DNA of 64,000 nucleotides from an archaeon (GTDB taxonomy: Archaea > Iainarchaeota > Iainarchaeia > Iainarchaeales > DTGL01): positions 1 to 64,000 of the forward strand of contig JAPDKC010000010.1 of NCBI GenBank assembly GCA_029258755.1, given 5' to 3'. Position numbers and translations under genes: made by a program. How positions within the stretch are numbered: the first letter of the stretch is position 1; every line of letters starts with the position of its first letter. Under the pieces are notes generated by a model, which saw only the letters and a program-made list of their open reading frames with translations, was not told the DNA's origin and ran no database searches. This document shows positions 51,517-60,243 of the stretch, one piece after another.

Positions 51517-52776
51517 ATGACTGGAATAAAGCACTTTTTTACTAGCTGCCCGGGAATAGGGGGGAGGATAAAGTATAGATACGCTGATTTTGTAGTTGAA
51601 GAGATAACTGCTAACAGGATTTGTGAAGCAAAACGCTTTGTTGTTGAAAATCCTGAAGATGAAACATTTAAGATTCCTCCAAAAGAAGCTGGAAAAGAAT
51701 ACTTACATTTAGATTTAGAAAAAATAAACAAGGATTTGCACGATGCTATAAGATACATTGCAAGATTCCTCCATTGTAGCAAGGATAGAATAAGCTATGC
51801 TGGAATAAAAGATAAGAGAGCAGTTACATGTCAAAGAATAAGCATATGGAATCCTAACATAGAAAGGTTACAAGAGTTTAAGGCAAAAGGACTTGTGCTT
51901 AGGAATCCTGAATGGTCAAAGAAAAAAATAGACCTTGGCGATTTGAAAGGCAATAGATTCACGGTAATAATAAGAAATATCAAACTTGAAGAAGCTGAGA
52001 TCAAAAAAAGGTTAAAAAAATGCTTTGAGGAGATCAAAAAAGGCATTCCAAACTATTTTGGTGAACAAAGATTTGGTGGTATAAGAGGCATAAGCCATCT
52101 TGTAGGCAAAGCGATAATAAAAGAGAATTATAAGGACGCGGTTATGCTTTATCTCTCAGCTACTGCTCCTGAAGAAGAACCAGAAACGAAAAAAGCCAGG
52201 GAACTTGTCGCAAAAGGAAAACTAAAAGAAGCTCTAAATACGTTTCCGAAAAAATACAGGTATGAAAGAGCAATACTCCATCATCTGCTTGAAAACGAGA
52301 AGGACTTTATAGGGGCTTTAAGAAAGCTTCCAAGGAAAATACTTTTTCTCTTTACGCATGCTTATCAAGCTCATCTTTTTAACGAGCTTATAAACAAAAG
52401 AATAGAACACGGCATAGGCTTAAAACCTGTAGACAATGAACCTGCTGAAGGAAACATTCCCCTAGGCCTTCTTCCAGGATACAACTCAAAGTTTTCTCCT
52501 GGCATAGTGGGAAGGCTCGAAAGAGAGCTGCTTAAAAAAGAAGGAATAACACTTGCGGACTTTAGAGTTAAGAAATTGAGAGAATGTTCAAGTGCAGGAT
52601 CTAGAAGAAAAATAGTAATGATTCCTAAAAACCTGGAGCTTCTTGAAGTTAAAGACGATGAATTCTTTCCTGGCAGAAAAGCATGCAAAATAAGATTTGA
52701 GCTGGAGAAAGGCTGTTATGCTACAGTGCTTTTGAGGGAAATAATGAAAAAACAAGACCTATATAGCATTGAGTGA
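51517..52776 (+). CDS. truD: tRNA pseudouridine synthase TruD
   Basis: 419 aa. Converts U13 (archaea: U13 and possibly other sites) in tRNA to pseudouridine. ISYAGIKDKRAVTCQRISIW holds the catalytic Asp, GNRFTVIIRNI and IPNYFGEQRFGG are family motifs, and the TruD-specific insertion follows (about residues 200-330). TruD is the pseudouridine synthase of archaea and eukaryotes (Pus7). Coupled to prf1, so both act on decoding. Confidence 0.94.
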   Translation: MTGIKHFFTSCPGIGGRIKYRYADFVVEEITANRICEAKRFVVENPEDETFKIPPKEAGKEYLHLDLEKINKDLHDAIRYIARFLHCSKDRISYAGIKDKRAVTCQRISIWNPNIERLQEFKAKGLVLRNPEWSKKKIDLGDLKGNRFTVIIRNIKLEEAEIKKRLKKCFEEIKKGIPNYFGEQRFGGIRGISHLVGKAIIKENYKDAVMLYLSATAPEEEPETKKARELVAKGKLKEALNTFPKKYRYERAILHHLLENEKDFIGALRKLPRKILFLFTHAYQAHLFNELINKRIEHGIGLKPVDNEPAEGNIPLGLLPGYNSKFSPGIVGRLERELLKKEGITLADFRVKKLRECSSAGSRRKIVMIPKNLELLEVKDDEFFPGRKACKIRFELEKGCYATVLLREIMKKQDLYSIE

Positions 52777-52821
52777 TGAATTTTTAATTTTTTGTTGCCT
52801 ATTTAGAATTGCGGTGAGGTT

Positions 52822-53757
52822 ATGTTAAACTCTTTTGCAATGTATTTGCTGTGTTTTATTCTTTCCACAATTTCTGTGAAAATTGTTGCAAAATATAACA
52901 AAGCATTAGGAATTGTTGGAATAGACATAAATAAGCGGGATCAAAGAAAGCTTCCTGAAAGCACAGGCATAGCTCTTTTAATCCCGCTTTGGGCTGCTAG
53001 CTTAATTTCATTTCTCCAAACTGCCTATACTGGTTTTCTTGTTTGGGCCACAATGATAAGTGGTTTTGCGATAGTTGGTTTTGCTGATGATACAAAGCAT
53101 AAGTTTGCAGCCAAAACCCTGCCATGGAAATTGCGGGCCTCTTTTATAGCGATAATCTCATTGCTTTTCTCTTTCTTCTTCTTTGGCAATAATCTGGTCA
53201 TAGTTATTCTGGCTGCTTTATACCTTGCTGGTCTTGCAAGTTTTGAGAATACGTTCGCAGGCCTTAATGGTTGGGAAGTGGGCTCAGGTTTTATAATTTC
53301 CATCTTCTTTGCCTTATTGTTACAAAATACCCCCTACTTTATGCTTGCGCTTGCTTTAAACGCGAGCATTCTTGGCTTGCTTATATTCAACAAATATCCT
53401 GCCAAAGTGTTTCCGGGCGATAGCGGAACACTGCTTATTGGCTCCGCTCTTGCTGGCCTTATAATAATGAAAGGAAGTTTATATCTTATGATTGGCACAT
53501 TTTTATTCTTTATTCCACATATGTTTGATTTTCTTTTGAAGATTATCACAAACCCTCAAGATCCAAGCCAGCAAAAGGAAAAACCTTACGTGTTAAATAA
53601 AGAAGGTAAGCTCGATATACCAAAAAGCAAAAAACTAGATTTTGCCAAGTTTTTGGTGTTTTTACTCGGACCACAAAAAGAGTACATTATTGTAGCTATA
53701 ATATGGTGTGTTGTTGCCCTAAACTGCTTATTGTGGTATCTCGTGATTACACTCTAA
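52822..53757 (+). CDS. Polyprenyl-phosphate GlcNAc-1-phosphate transferase (AglH/WecA-like)
   Basis: 311 aa, about ten helices. VGFADDTKHKF gives the DDxxK motif, ENTFAGLNGWEVGSG the asparagine motif and KVFPGDSGTLLIGSA the third loop of the GT4/MraY-WecA-GPT family. It links a sugar phosphate to a lipid carrier to start N-glycosylation. Three kilobases upstream of the S-layer gene, likely its glycosylation step. GGTGAGG precedes ATG 52822. Sugar not readable. Confidence 0.87.
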   Translation: MLNSFAMYLLCFILSTISVKIVAKYNKALGIVGIDINKRDQRKLPESTGIALLIPLWAASLISFLQTAYTGFLVWATMISGFAIVGFADDTKHKFAAKTLPWKLRASFIAIISLLFSFFFFGNNLVIVILAALYLAGLASFENTFAGLNGWEVGSGFIISIFFALLLQNTPYFMLALALNASILGLLIFNKYPAKVFPGDSGTLLIGSALAGLIIMKGSLYLMIGTFLFFIPHMFDFLLKIITNPQDPSQQKEKPYVLNKEGKLDIPKSKKLDFAKFLVFLLGPQKEYIIVAIIWCVVALNCLLWYLVITL

Positions 53758-54742
53758 TAAATCTTTTTCTATACCCAAATACAAATAATACTACTGAAAG
53801 GCTTACCGGGAAAACTATGCGTGCGAAATCAAAGATCGCTAAGAAAGCTATTATCTGCTGCTGAGTCATCCTAAAAGCTAAAGATGTCGAAAGGAGAACA
53901 TAGCTTATAGTTTCAACAAAACCTATGCCGCGGGGCATAAACGGCACTCTCTCTAGGATTGCTACAATTATAAAAAGCACAAAAACCGATTGTAGGCTCG
54001 GGTAGATGCCTAAAGAAAAAAACGAAAGATAAAATGCTAAAAACTCAAAAAACCAGGAAAGAATGCACATAAACGCTAATGAAAAAAAGTGTATGCGATG
54101 TTTTTTAAGGTAGGCTGAATACTGAACAAAAAAACAGCCTGCTGGCTCTAAAAGCAAAATATTTTTTGTCAATTTTCTAAAGATATTGGATATTAAAAGC
54201 GCAAGCCTTTCGTTTAACGGCAGTAAAAAAAGCGCTGTAGCTATAAAAACAACCAAAAGCCCGCTTAAAAGCAATATAAGGAAAACAGGATTAAGCTTCG
54301 TTGTGCATAAAAAGAAAAATACCACTGCCAGTGATATCACAAATAAGGAAAGAAACTTGAAACCCTTAACAAGCATGCTTGCGCTTATTCCCTTCGAGAA
54401 TGGAATCTTGTGAATTTCTTTTAATAGAAGTGCTCTTAGTGCATCCGCTCCCAGTTGAACAGGAGTAAGGGAAGCGAAAAGAGAAGAAAAACCTAGGAAA
54501 AGAAGCCTATTATAGGAAATATGATAATCTTTCTTTATAATCCAAGCCCAAGTCAAAAGCCAAATAAATACTGAAAGCAGGAAAACCAATGCCGCTGTAA
54601 ATATAAGTCCTATATCAGCTTGTTTTAATACGTTTATTGAATTTGTGAATAGAACAACAACGGAAAAAACAGCAACAAAGAGCACAAGTACTATAAGTGC
54701 TCTCTTAATCGCTTTTATTATTTGCTTTTGGTTCTTTTGCAT
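53747..54742 (-). CDS. Flippase-like (LPG synthase TM-type) membrane protein
   Basis: 331 aa, about eight helices. GFSSLFASLTPVQLGADALRALLL and MPRGIGFVETISYVLLST match the lysylphosphatidylglycerol synthase TM/UPF0104 group, whose archaeal members include AglD- or flippase-linked proteins. It may move lipid-linked glycans or lipids across the membrane. Convergent by 11 bases with the AglH-like gene, and its own start is weakly marked. Confidence 0.82.
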   Translation of the reverse strand: MQKNQKQIIKAIKRALIVLVLFVAVFSVVVLFTNSINVLKQADIGLIFTAALVFLLSVFIWLLTWAWIIKKDYHISYNRLLFLGFSSLFASLTPVQLGADALRALLLKEIHKIPFSKGISASMLVKGFKFLSLFVISLAVVFFFLCTTKLNPVFLILLLSGLLVVFIATALFLLPLNERLALLISNIFRKLTKNILLLEPAGCFFVQYSAYLKKHRIHFFSLAFMCILSWFFEFLAFYLSFFSLGIYPSLQSVFVLFIIVAILERVPFMPRGIGFVETISYVLLSTSLAFRMTQQQIIAFLAIFDFARIVFPVSLSVVLFVFGYRKRFIRV

Positions 54743-54794
54743 GAAGTTAAATTAGAACTAAAAGAATTTAAAAATCCTGCCTAAAAATCAACGG

Positions 54795-54837
54795 AAAAAT
54801 AAAAATAAAAAAGAAAGAAAGGCTTGGCGCCTTTCTT
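54795..54837 (-). terminator. Terminator of the S-layer gene
   Basis: On the reverse strand AAGAAAGGC-GCCAA-GCCTTTCTT forms a 9-bp stem immediately after the S-layer stop, followed by a long T-rich tract. Strongest hairpin terminator in the window, as expected for a highly expressed gene. Confidence 0.75.
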
Positions 54838-54843
54838 CTAAAT

Positions 54844-57800
54844 TTATCCTAACAATGCATCTAGCGCCTCGATCAACTTCTGAGCTGCTGTTACAGTGTC
54901 TGCTGCTGTGTAACCAGCAACGATTATATCACCGTTCTCAAGCTTTGCTACTACGCAGTCACCAGCGCTCTGCAATACTTCTTCCAGAGCTGCTTCTTCC
55001 TCTAGAACTGTGCCGTCACAGAGCTCTGCACCAGCAGGTACCACTATGCCGGAAGCCAAGCTGTTGGCTTTCCAGCCACCTATAATAATGTGCTGCTTGC
55101 CTACTGGTGCTGTCTCGTCTGTGTATACCAACTGACCTACTTTGACTGGTGTCATTCTTGTGACTGACTCAACTGTTATCTGGTCAGGTGTTATACCGCC
55201 AGCTGGACATGTGATTGTAACCTTGCCGTCTTCTACGCTGCTAGTGATTGTTTCTGGTGTAACGCTAAATGTATAGTTTACGCCTGTAACCTTATAAGAT
55301 GTTGAATCTACCAACTGTTCCTGGTCTGGAACCAATGCTGGATAGTCACAGTCTTCCTCATCGCAGAACTTTGTTCCGCCTGTAACTGTTACTTCCGCAC
55401 CCTGACCAACAACTGTTATCTTAAGCTTGCGCTGATCCTGTGGAATAACAGCTTCTAAGTAGCTACCACTAGAGACATCGTACAATGCACCGAAGTCAGA
55501 GTATGCTTTTGCTATATAGCTCGATGGTGTATCTGCTCTCAAGATCCAGCTCTGGCTGCCTTCTGCGTAATTGAAGTCTGCCCCATAATTGCTTAGGTTG
55601 TTGTTCGGCAAAGTAAGCAGCTTGTCGTCGCCTGTATAAATATATGCTTTACCTTCGTACGTGCTGTCCTCATCTTCATCTATTAGGAATGTCGCTACGT
55701 AGAAGTCATTGTCTGTCGAGTCGCCGCCCACCTCAAGGTCATCTGGCAAGTAATAGCTTGCCTCGTAAACCATATCCTCGTCTGTATCTGTACCTCCCAA
55801 TGCTAAACCCTTGTTATACTGCACATTGAATGTTGTACTGCTATCAAGCAGCAACCAGAAGCTGCCGTATGTCTCGTTTACATAGAACGCATAGTTGAAT
55901 GTCTCGTTGTTTGTACCTGAGCCGGTCAAAGGCACATAAGCTCTACCGCTTGCTGTTGGTGTAGTGTTGTTATCCTCATAGAACCACATATGATAAGTAG
56001 TATTCTGACTATAGCCACTCTGAATGTAATCGCTATCTGCAGCAGAGCTGAACTGTGCTGTTGCTATCTGGAAGTAACCATCCGCCTGGCAGTTGAAATC
56101 AAATGCTGGGCCTGCACCGTAAGTGGTACAGGTGTATGTTATGCCATTGATATCTACAACCTTGGTCTGCTTTGTACCTGTAGGTGTCCACAAGCCCTGG
56201 TCTGTCAATAGGTTACCGTCAGTTTTCATTACATAAACTCCATTAAGTTTGTCGGTTGTATCGTCTATCAAGAAGTTTGTGTCGTCTGTAATTACCTTAT
56301 AGTAGAATGTCTGGTTGTCCAACGTGAATGTTCCCTGGGTGGATGTTATACTAAGCTGATAATAGAACGGCACTTTGTGCTCAAAGTCGCCTGTATCTGT
56401 AAACTCAACGTATCCATCACCGAGTTTTATTTCTGTTGTCTCCTGGTCGCCCTTGAAACCCTCAAATACAATCTTTACATAGCCATAGCCCAATGTATCT
56501 TCGCTCTCGCCAGCGAGGAATACAGCTTCGTTAGCACTTTCATTGTAATCCTTCAGAGCCCATGTCTTGCTAGCAAATACTGGCTCTGTATCACCAGAAT
56601 ACTTCCAGAGCTTTACGCTGTTCTTAATGATTATATCTGTAACAACGTTTACATCTGGGCTTGAGCTAGTACCTGTTACAAACTCAGCGACCCAGTAGTC
56701 ATCTGTTGTATCTGTATCTGTAGCACTGTAAGGATACTGCTCATTATTAGCTAGAGTTATCATCTCTGCGCCCTTCACTATAACAACGCTACCCTCACCG
56801 GTAGCTGCGTTGAAGTTAACCTGCTTCAAGTACAATGGTGTCTTGAGCGCGTACTCGCCCTGTGAATCTGTAAACAACTCGTGCAAGTAAATACCTTCTG
56901 TAGATGTTGTAACACTATCCACAACATTGCCTTCCTCGTCAAGAAGCTCAAATGTTGCTTCGTTACCGCTCCATACGCTAGCCACCCTTACTGTCATTGT
57001 TTTACCTGCATACTCGCCGTCACCCTCTAGCTCTGTTATCTCGTCACCGATGTTATATGTCTTTTCCCCTGTGCTCTTTACAAGCTTTATCTTATCTACA
57101 CTAGCGATTGTTCCACCGCTTCTTGTTGTATCAACATCGTAAAGCAAATACTCCTGACCAAAGAATATCACAGGTATTCTATCTGTGTCGCCAGCTTGGA
57201 AGTCGCTTATAGAGGAACCTGTCTCGCTATTATCGAGCGGCAAACCCTTAGAGAAGTGCACTCTATAGTTAAAGTCACCAGGCATATCCATTAGCAAAAC
57301 TAGGTCGCCAACATCAACATGGGTGTAGTCCATCCTAGCGTCTGCCTCTATACCTATGTATTCTCTGATTGTCTGTGTATATGTTGTACCTTTATATCTG
57401 AAGTTCTTTGTTTCGTTTGCCAAACTACCAAGCTGTGAAGAAGATAACTCTGCTACAAGCTCTGCTGTTGTGCCCAAAGTAGAATCCATTGTTAAGTTAT
57501 CATAAGTCTTACTGTACTCTTCGCTGTAGGTTGTTGTACCGCCAACTACCAAGTCAACGCTAACGCCTGTTACTTCTGCTGTAACTTCTTGACCCTCCAA
57601 GCCCTCTGGCAAGCTTACTGATGGTGTTACTTCCTCTTCCTTGTAAGCAAGCTGTGCTATCTTTGCAGCTATGTTACCTGCCCAAACAGCATCGCTTACC
57701 TTAGCTTTGCTACCAACAACTACGTCAACTACTGGGCTGCCAGCATCATTTACTATATCGCTTTTGTCCAAAGAGAACGCTGAAACAGCTGGTGCCAAAG

Positions 57801-57864
57801 CAGTGCCGAGCAAAGCAATTCCTGCACCAATGGCGGCTAGGCGCTTTACATTAAGTCCTTTCAT
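54844..57864 (-). CDS. S-layer protein (MJ0822/methanococcal type)
   Basis: About 1006 aa. A signal peptide (RLAAIGAGIALLGTALAPAVSA) leads into the S-layer N-terminal domain (VDVVVGSKAKVSDAVWAGNIAAKIAQL), a long middle rich in Thr, Ser, Asn, Asp and Gly with many N-x-S/T sites, and a C-terminal S-layer domain (KQHIIIGGWKANSLASGIV; NGDIIVAGYTAADTVTAAQKLIEAL), as in Methanocaldococcus S-layer proteins. It forms the outer crystalline coat. Codon choice is richer in GC-ending codons than in neighbours, fitting high expression. ATG 57864 has GGTGA eight bases before. Cysteines occur mostly in the C-terminal third. Confidence 0.92.
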   Translation of the reverse strand: MKGLNVKRLAAIGAGIALLGTALAPAVSAFSLDKSDIVNDAGSPVVDVVVGSKAKVSDAVWAGNIAAKIAQLAYKEEEVTPSVSLPEGLEGQEVTAEVTGVSVDLVVGGTTTYSEEYSKTYDNLTMDSTLGTTAELVAELSSSQLGSLANETKNFRYKGTTYTQTIREYIGIEADARMDYTHVDVGDLVLLMDMPGDFNYRVHFSKGLPLDNSETGSSISDFQAGDTDRIPVIFFGQEYLLYDVDTTRSGGTIASVDKIKLVKSTGEKTYNIGDEITELEGDGEYAGKTMTVRVASVWSGNEATFELLDEEGNVVDSVTTSTEGIYLHELFTDSQGEYALKTPLYLKQVNFNAATGEGSVVIVKGAEMITLANNEQYPYSATDTDTTDDYWVAEFVTGTSSSPDVNVVTDIIIKNSVKLWKYSGDTEPVFASKTWALKDYNESANEAVFLAGESEDTLGYGYVKIVFEGFKGDQETTEIKLGDGYVEFTDTGDFEHKVPFYYQLSITSTQGTFTLDNQTFYYKVITDDTNFLIDDTTDKLNGVYVMKTDGNLLTDQGLWTPTGTKQTKVVDINGITYTCTTYGAGPAFDFNCQADGYFQIATAQFSSAADSDYIQSGYSQNTTYHMWFYEDNNTTPTASGRAYVPLTGSGTNNETFNYAFYVNETYGSFWLLLDSSTTFNVQYNKGLALGGTDTDEDMVYEASYYLPDDLEVGGDSTDNDFYVATFLIDEDEDSTYEGKAYIYTGDDKLLTLPNNNLSNYGADFNYAEGSQSWILRADTPSSYIAKAYSDFGALYDVSSGSYLEAVIPQDQRKLKITVVGQGAEVTVTGGTKFCDEEDCDYPALVPDQEQLVDSTSYKVTGVNYTFSVTPETITSSVEDGKVTITCPAGGITPDQITVESVTRMTPVKVGQLVYTDETAPVGKQHIIIGGWKANSLASGIVVPAGAELCDGTVLEEEAALEEVLQSAGDCVVAKLENGDIIVAGYTAADTVTAAQKLIEALDALLG

Positions 57865-57876
57865 AGATTTTTTCAC

Positions 57877-57975
57877 CTCACCTTATTTTTTAAGCATAAA
57901 GCCCGCTCGACGCAGTAGAGTTAGGAGCAGGCCTTTTACTATTTATTCCATATATTCCCCTGTATTTAAATACTT
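57877..57975 (-). promoter_or_regulatory. S-layer promoter and leader hairpin
   Basis: GTATTTAAATAC (57962-57973) is a palindromic TATA box that predicts transcription start near 57940. Just inside the transcript, AAGGCCTGCTC and GAGCGGGCTTT (57925-57935 and 57898-57908) form an 11-pair stem with two G-U pairs. GGTGAG and GGTGA follow before the ATG. The leader, about 75 nt, is long for this genome and may protect the mRNA. Confidence 0.6.
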
Positions 57976-58073
57976 TTCGCTTTCCGCGCTTTTTCGGGTT
58001 TTTGCGTGTCTCAATAAGGTAAAAATTCTATGATTTGTTGAATGTCTTTTCGTTGATTTGCGAAAAAACATCT

Positions 58074-58715
58074 TTATTTCGCACCTTCCTGAAAGAGCTT
58101 TTTATAGAATTCTACAAGCTCCGCTTTCTTGAGATGTCTAGCGATATATGCGTTGTATTTGAATATAAATTCGGCCATTTCGTTTAAACCTTCCTGCAGT
58201 TCATAGGCACTAAGCTCAAGTTTAGCAGGTTTTATTATTTCTACAGTACTTGGCCCATAGAGATACATGAATCTAACAAGCGATAAGAAATCTTTAAAGC
58301 CGGCTGTAAGCTCTATATAAGCGCTGTAATCGGATTTGTGCTTCATTGGTTCAGCAATTTCCATGGAATATATGGTAAGCGATCTATCCGCCTTAAGGCG
58401 TTCTTCAATTGTCTTGAGCCGCGTCTTTACAGCTTTCTCAGATATACCGCTGACCTCTATGTAAGCTTGTAGATCCAACTTTGGTTTCTCTTTTTCCCTA
58501 AGTTCTTGTCTTTCTCGCAGCCCTTTTTTAACCTCCTCCGAGAGCGAAAACATGTTAGCAGTTTCATTCACAACTTTAAGCTTTACCATCTGCTTTAGTG
58601 CTTTTTCTATCTCGAAAGGATTTTCACCTAAAAGCTTAGCAAGCTGTTCTATACTTTTAGGTCCGTCAAGCAGGTGGTAAGCAATCTTCTTCTGCAACCA
58701 ACTGAAAGTAACCAT
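58074..58715 (-). CDS. Winged-helix DNA-binding protein, unknown target
   Basis: 213 aa. Residues 5-60 form a winged helix (WLQKKIAYHLLDGPKSIEQLAKLLGENPFEIEKALKQMVKLKVV). The rest is a helical/ferredoxin-like domain (LDLQAYIEVSGISEKAVKTRL; YSAYIELTAGFKDFLSLVRFMYLYGPSTVEI) and a final helix pair. I do not recognise the C-terminal domain. ATG 58715 with GTGAT before is used. It sits directly upstream of the S-layer gene on the same strand, so it could regulate it; unproven. Confidence 0.72.
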   Translation of the reverse strand: MVTFSWLQKKIAYHLLDGPKSIEQLAKLLGENPFEIEKALKQMVKLKVVNETANMFSLSEEVKKGLRERQELREKEKPKLDLQAYIEVSGISEKAVKTRLKTIEERLKADRSLTIYSMEIAEPMKHKSDYSAYIELTAGFKDFLSLVRFMYLYGPSTVEIIKPAKLELSAYELQEGLNEMAEFIFKYNAYIARHLKKAELVEFYKKLFQEGAK

Positions 58716-58780
58716 AAATATCACGCAATAGTAAAAGCGCTCAAAAATCGTTTTAAAATGTTTGTAACAAAAAGTTTCTG

Positions 58781-59146
58781 ATGCTCACTATAGAAAAAAT
58801 TCCGGGTTTAGAAGACCTTGGAAAAGAAACAGCTAAACAGGTTGCGGAGCAAGCAGCCACGATTACTCAAGAAGCTGGCTCAAAAGCAATTGGTTTTTTT
58901 AGCAGCATGGTAGGCGATCCTAAAATACTTGCGTTAGGGATAATTCTCATAGTGGCAACAATTGTTGTGATATTTTTTATCAAAAGAATAATAATAAACT
59001 CTGTTTTAGGCCTTATCGCTTGGGCTGTGCTCAAATACTACTTCCAAGTTGAGCTTCCTTTTATTCCAAGCTTGGCTGCAAGCATTATTTTTGGTTTAGC
59101 AGGCATAGGCACAATGCTTGTGTTAAAATTTTTTGGTGTTATTTGA
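58781..59146 (+). CDS. BofA-like membrane protein
   Basis: 121 aa. An amphipathic N-terminal helix precedes three hydrophobic segments; the last two (INSVLGLIAWAVLKYYF, IIFGLAGIGTMLVLKFFGV) match the pattern of pro-sigma-K processing inhibitor BofA proteins and archaeal homologues of unknown role. No protease of the SpoIVFB type is adjacent. Convergent by eight bases with the AmrS gene. The name reflects sequence pattern only. Confidence 0.68.
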   Translation: MLTIEKIPGLEDLGKETAKQVAEQAATITQEAGSKAIGFFSSMVGDPKILALGIILIVATIVVIFFIKRIIINSVLGLIAWAVLKYYFQVELPFIPSLAASIIFGLAGIGTMLVLKFFGVI

Positions 59147-60197
59147 CCTTTATACCTAAGTTGTAATTGCAATATTTGCACCTTCCTTTTTCATCAAGCG
59201 CGATAAGCGTGATTTCATAACCAATGCGTTCAATTACTACATTCTGACACTTAGGACAATATGTATGCTGTGCCTCTGGCACATTGCCAAGATAAACATA
59301 TTGTAAGCCAGCCGTTTTCGCTATTTCATATGCTTCTCTAAGCGTTTCTATAGGAGTGATTGGTGTGCTGAGCATTTTATAATGAGGGAAAAAGCGAGAA
59401 AAATGCAAGGGAATCTTTTTATCCAAGCTCGCGATAAAAGAAACTATTTCTTTTATTTGCGCTTTGCTATCGTTGTAACCAGGGATTAGTAGATTTGTTA
59501 CTTCAACATGCACCTTTTTCTTGTGCAAAAACTTTATGCTCTCTTTTACGAAATCCACATCTGCATTTCCACAAAGCTTTTTATAAAAGCTAGCGTCACC
59601 TTTCAGATCTATGTTTGCCCCATCTAAGTAGCGTACAAGCTCTTTTAGTGCGAATTTGCTCATATAACCGTTGCTTACCCAAACATTGTATAGGTGCTCT
59701 TTGTGTGCAAGTTTCATGATATCTAAAGCATATTCTATGAAGACCGTTGGCTCAACATAAGTGTATGCTATGCCCTCTAAGCCACGCTCTAAGGTATTTT
59801 GCACTATTTGTTCAGGAGTTGTTTCTGGAACCTTTGCTATATCTTCCTCCAAAAAGTCCTGAGAAATATCATGGTTTTGGCAGAACGGGCAAGAAAAGTT
59901 GCAACCGTAAGTACTTATGCTATTACAAAGGGTTCCAGGCATGAAGTGATAGAGAGGCTTTTTCTCTATAGGATCTGCTGTCATAGTAAGTGTTTTGTTA
60001 TAAACAAGGGAATAGAGCTTGCCATCAATGTTTTTTCTTACACGACAAAAACCCGTTTGGTTTTTATCTATAGAACAAAATCTGTTGCAAGCAGTACATT
60101 GCACCCTATCGTTGGCAAGTTTTTTATAAAACCTTGCCTCCCGCATCTCAAAAACCTTCCATGCGCTTTTTAGCTCATCTTTTAATTTCTTTTTCAT
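59139..60197 (-). CDS. amrS: AmmeMemoRadiSam-system radical SAM enzyme AmrS
   Basis: 352 aa. CTACNRFCSIDKNQTGFC near the N-terminus and the cluster motif YGCNFSCPFCQNHDIS are the AmrS signature, and TYVEPTVFIEYALDIM and IDLKGDASFYKKLCG follow the PflA-like barrel. A C-terminal zinc ribbon (CPKCQN...CKYCNY) is included. The AMMECR1 and Memo partners are not in the window. The reaction is unknown; a link to lipid or protein modification is debated. Confidence 0.9.
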   Translation of the reverse strand: MKKKLKDELKSAWKVFEMREARFYKKLANDRVQCTACNRFCSIDKNQTGFCRVRKNIDGKLYSLVYNKTLTMTADPIEKKPLYHFMPGTLCNSISTYGCNFSCPFCQNHDISQDFLEEDIAKVPETTPEQIVQNTLERGLEGIAYTYVEPTVFIEYALDIMKLAHKEHLYNVWVSNGYMSKFALKELVRYLDGANIDLKGDASFYKKLCGNADVDFVKESIKFLHKKKVHVEVTNLLIPGYNDSKAQIKEIVSFIASLDKKIPLHFSRFFPHYKMLSTPITPIETLREAYEIAKTAGLQYVYLGNVPEAQHTYCPKCQNVVIERIGYEITLIALDEKGRCKYCNYNLGIKVK

Positions 60198-60243
60198 ATA
60201 TAATAGTGGAGCGCGGTTATTTTAACGATTGCAGGTGTTACTC

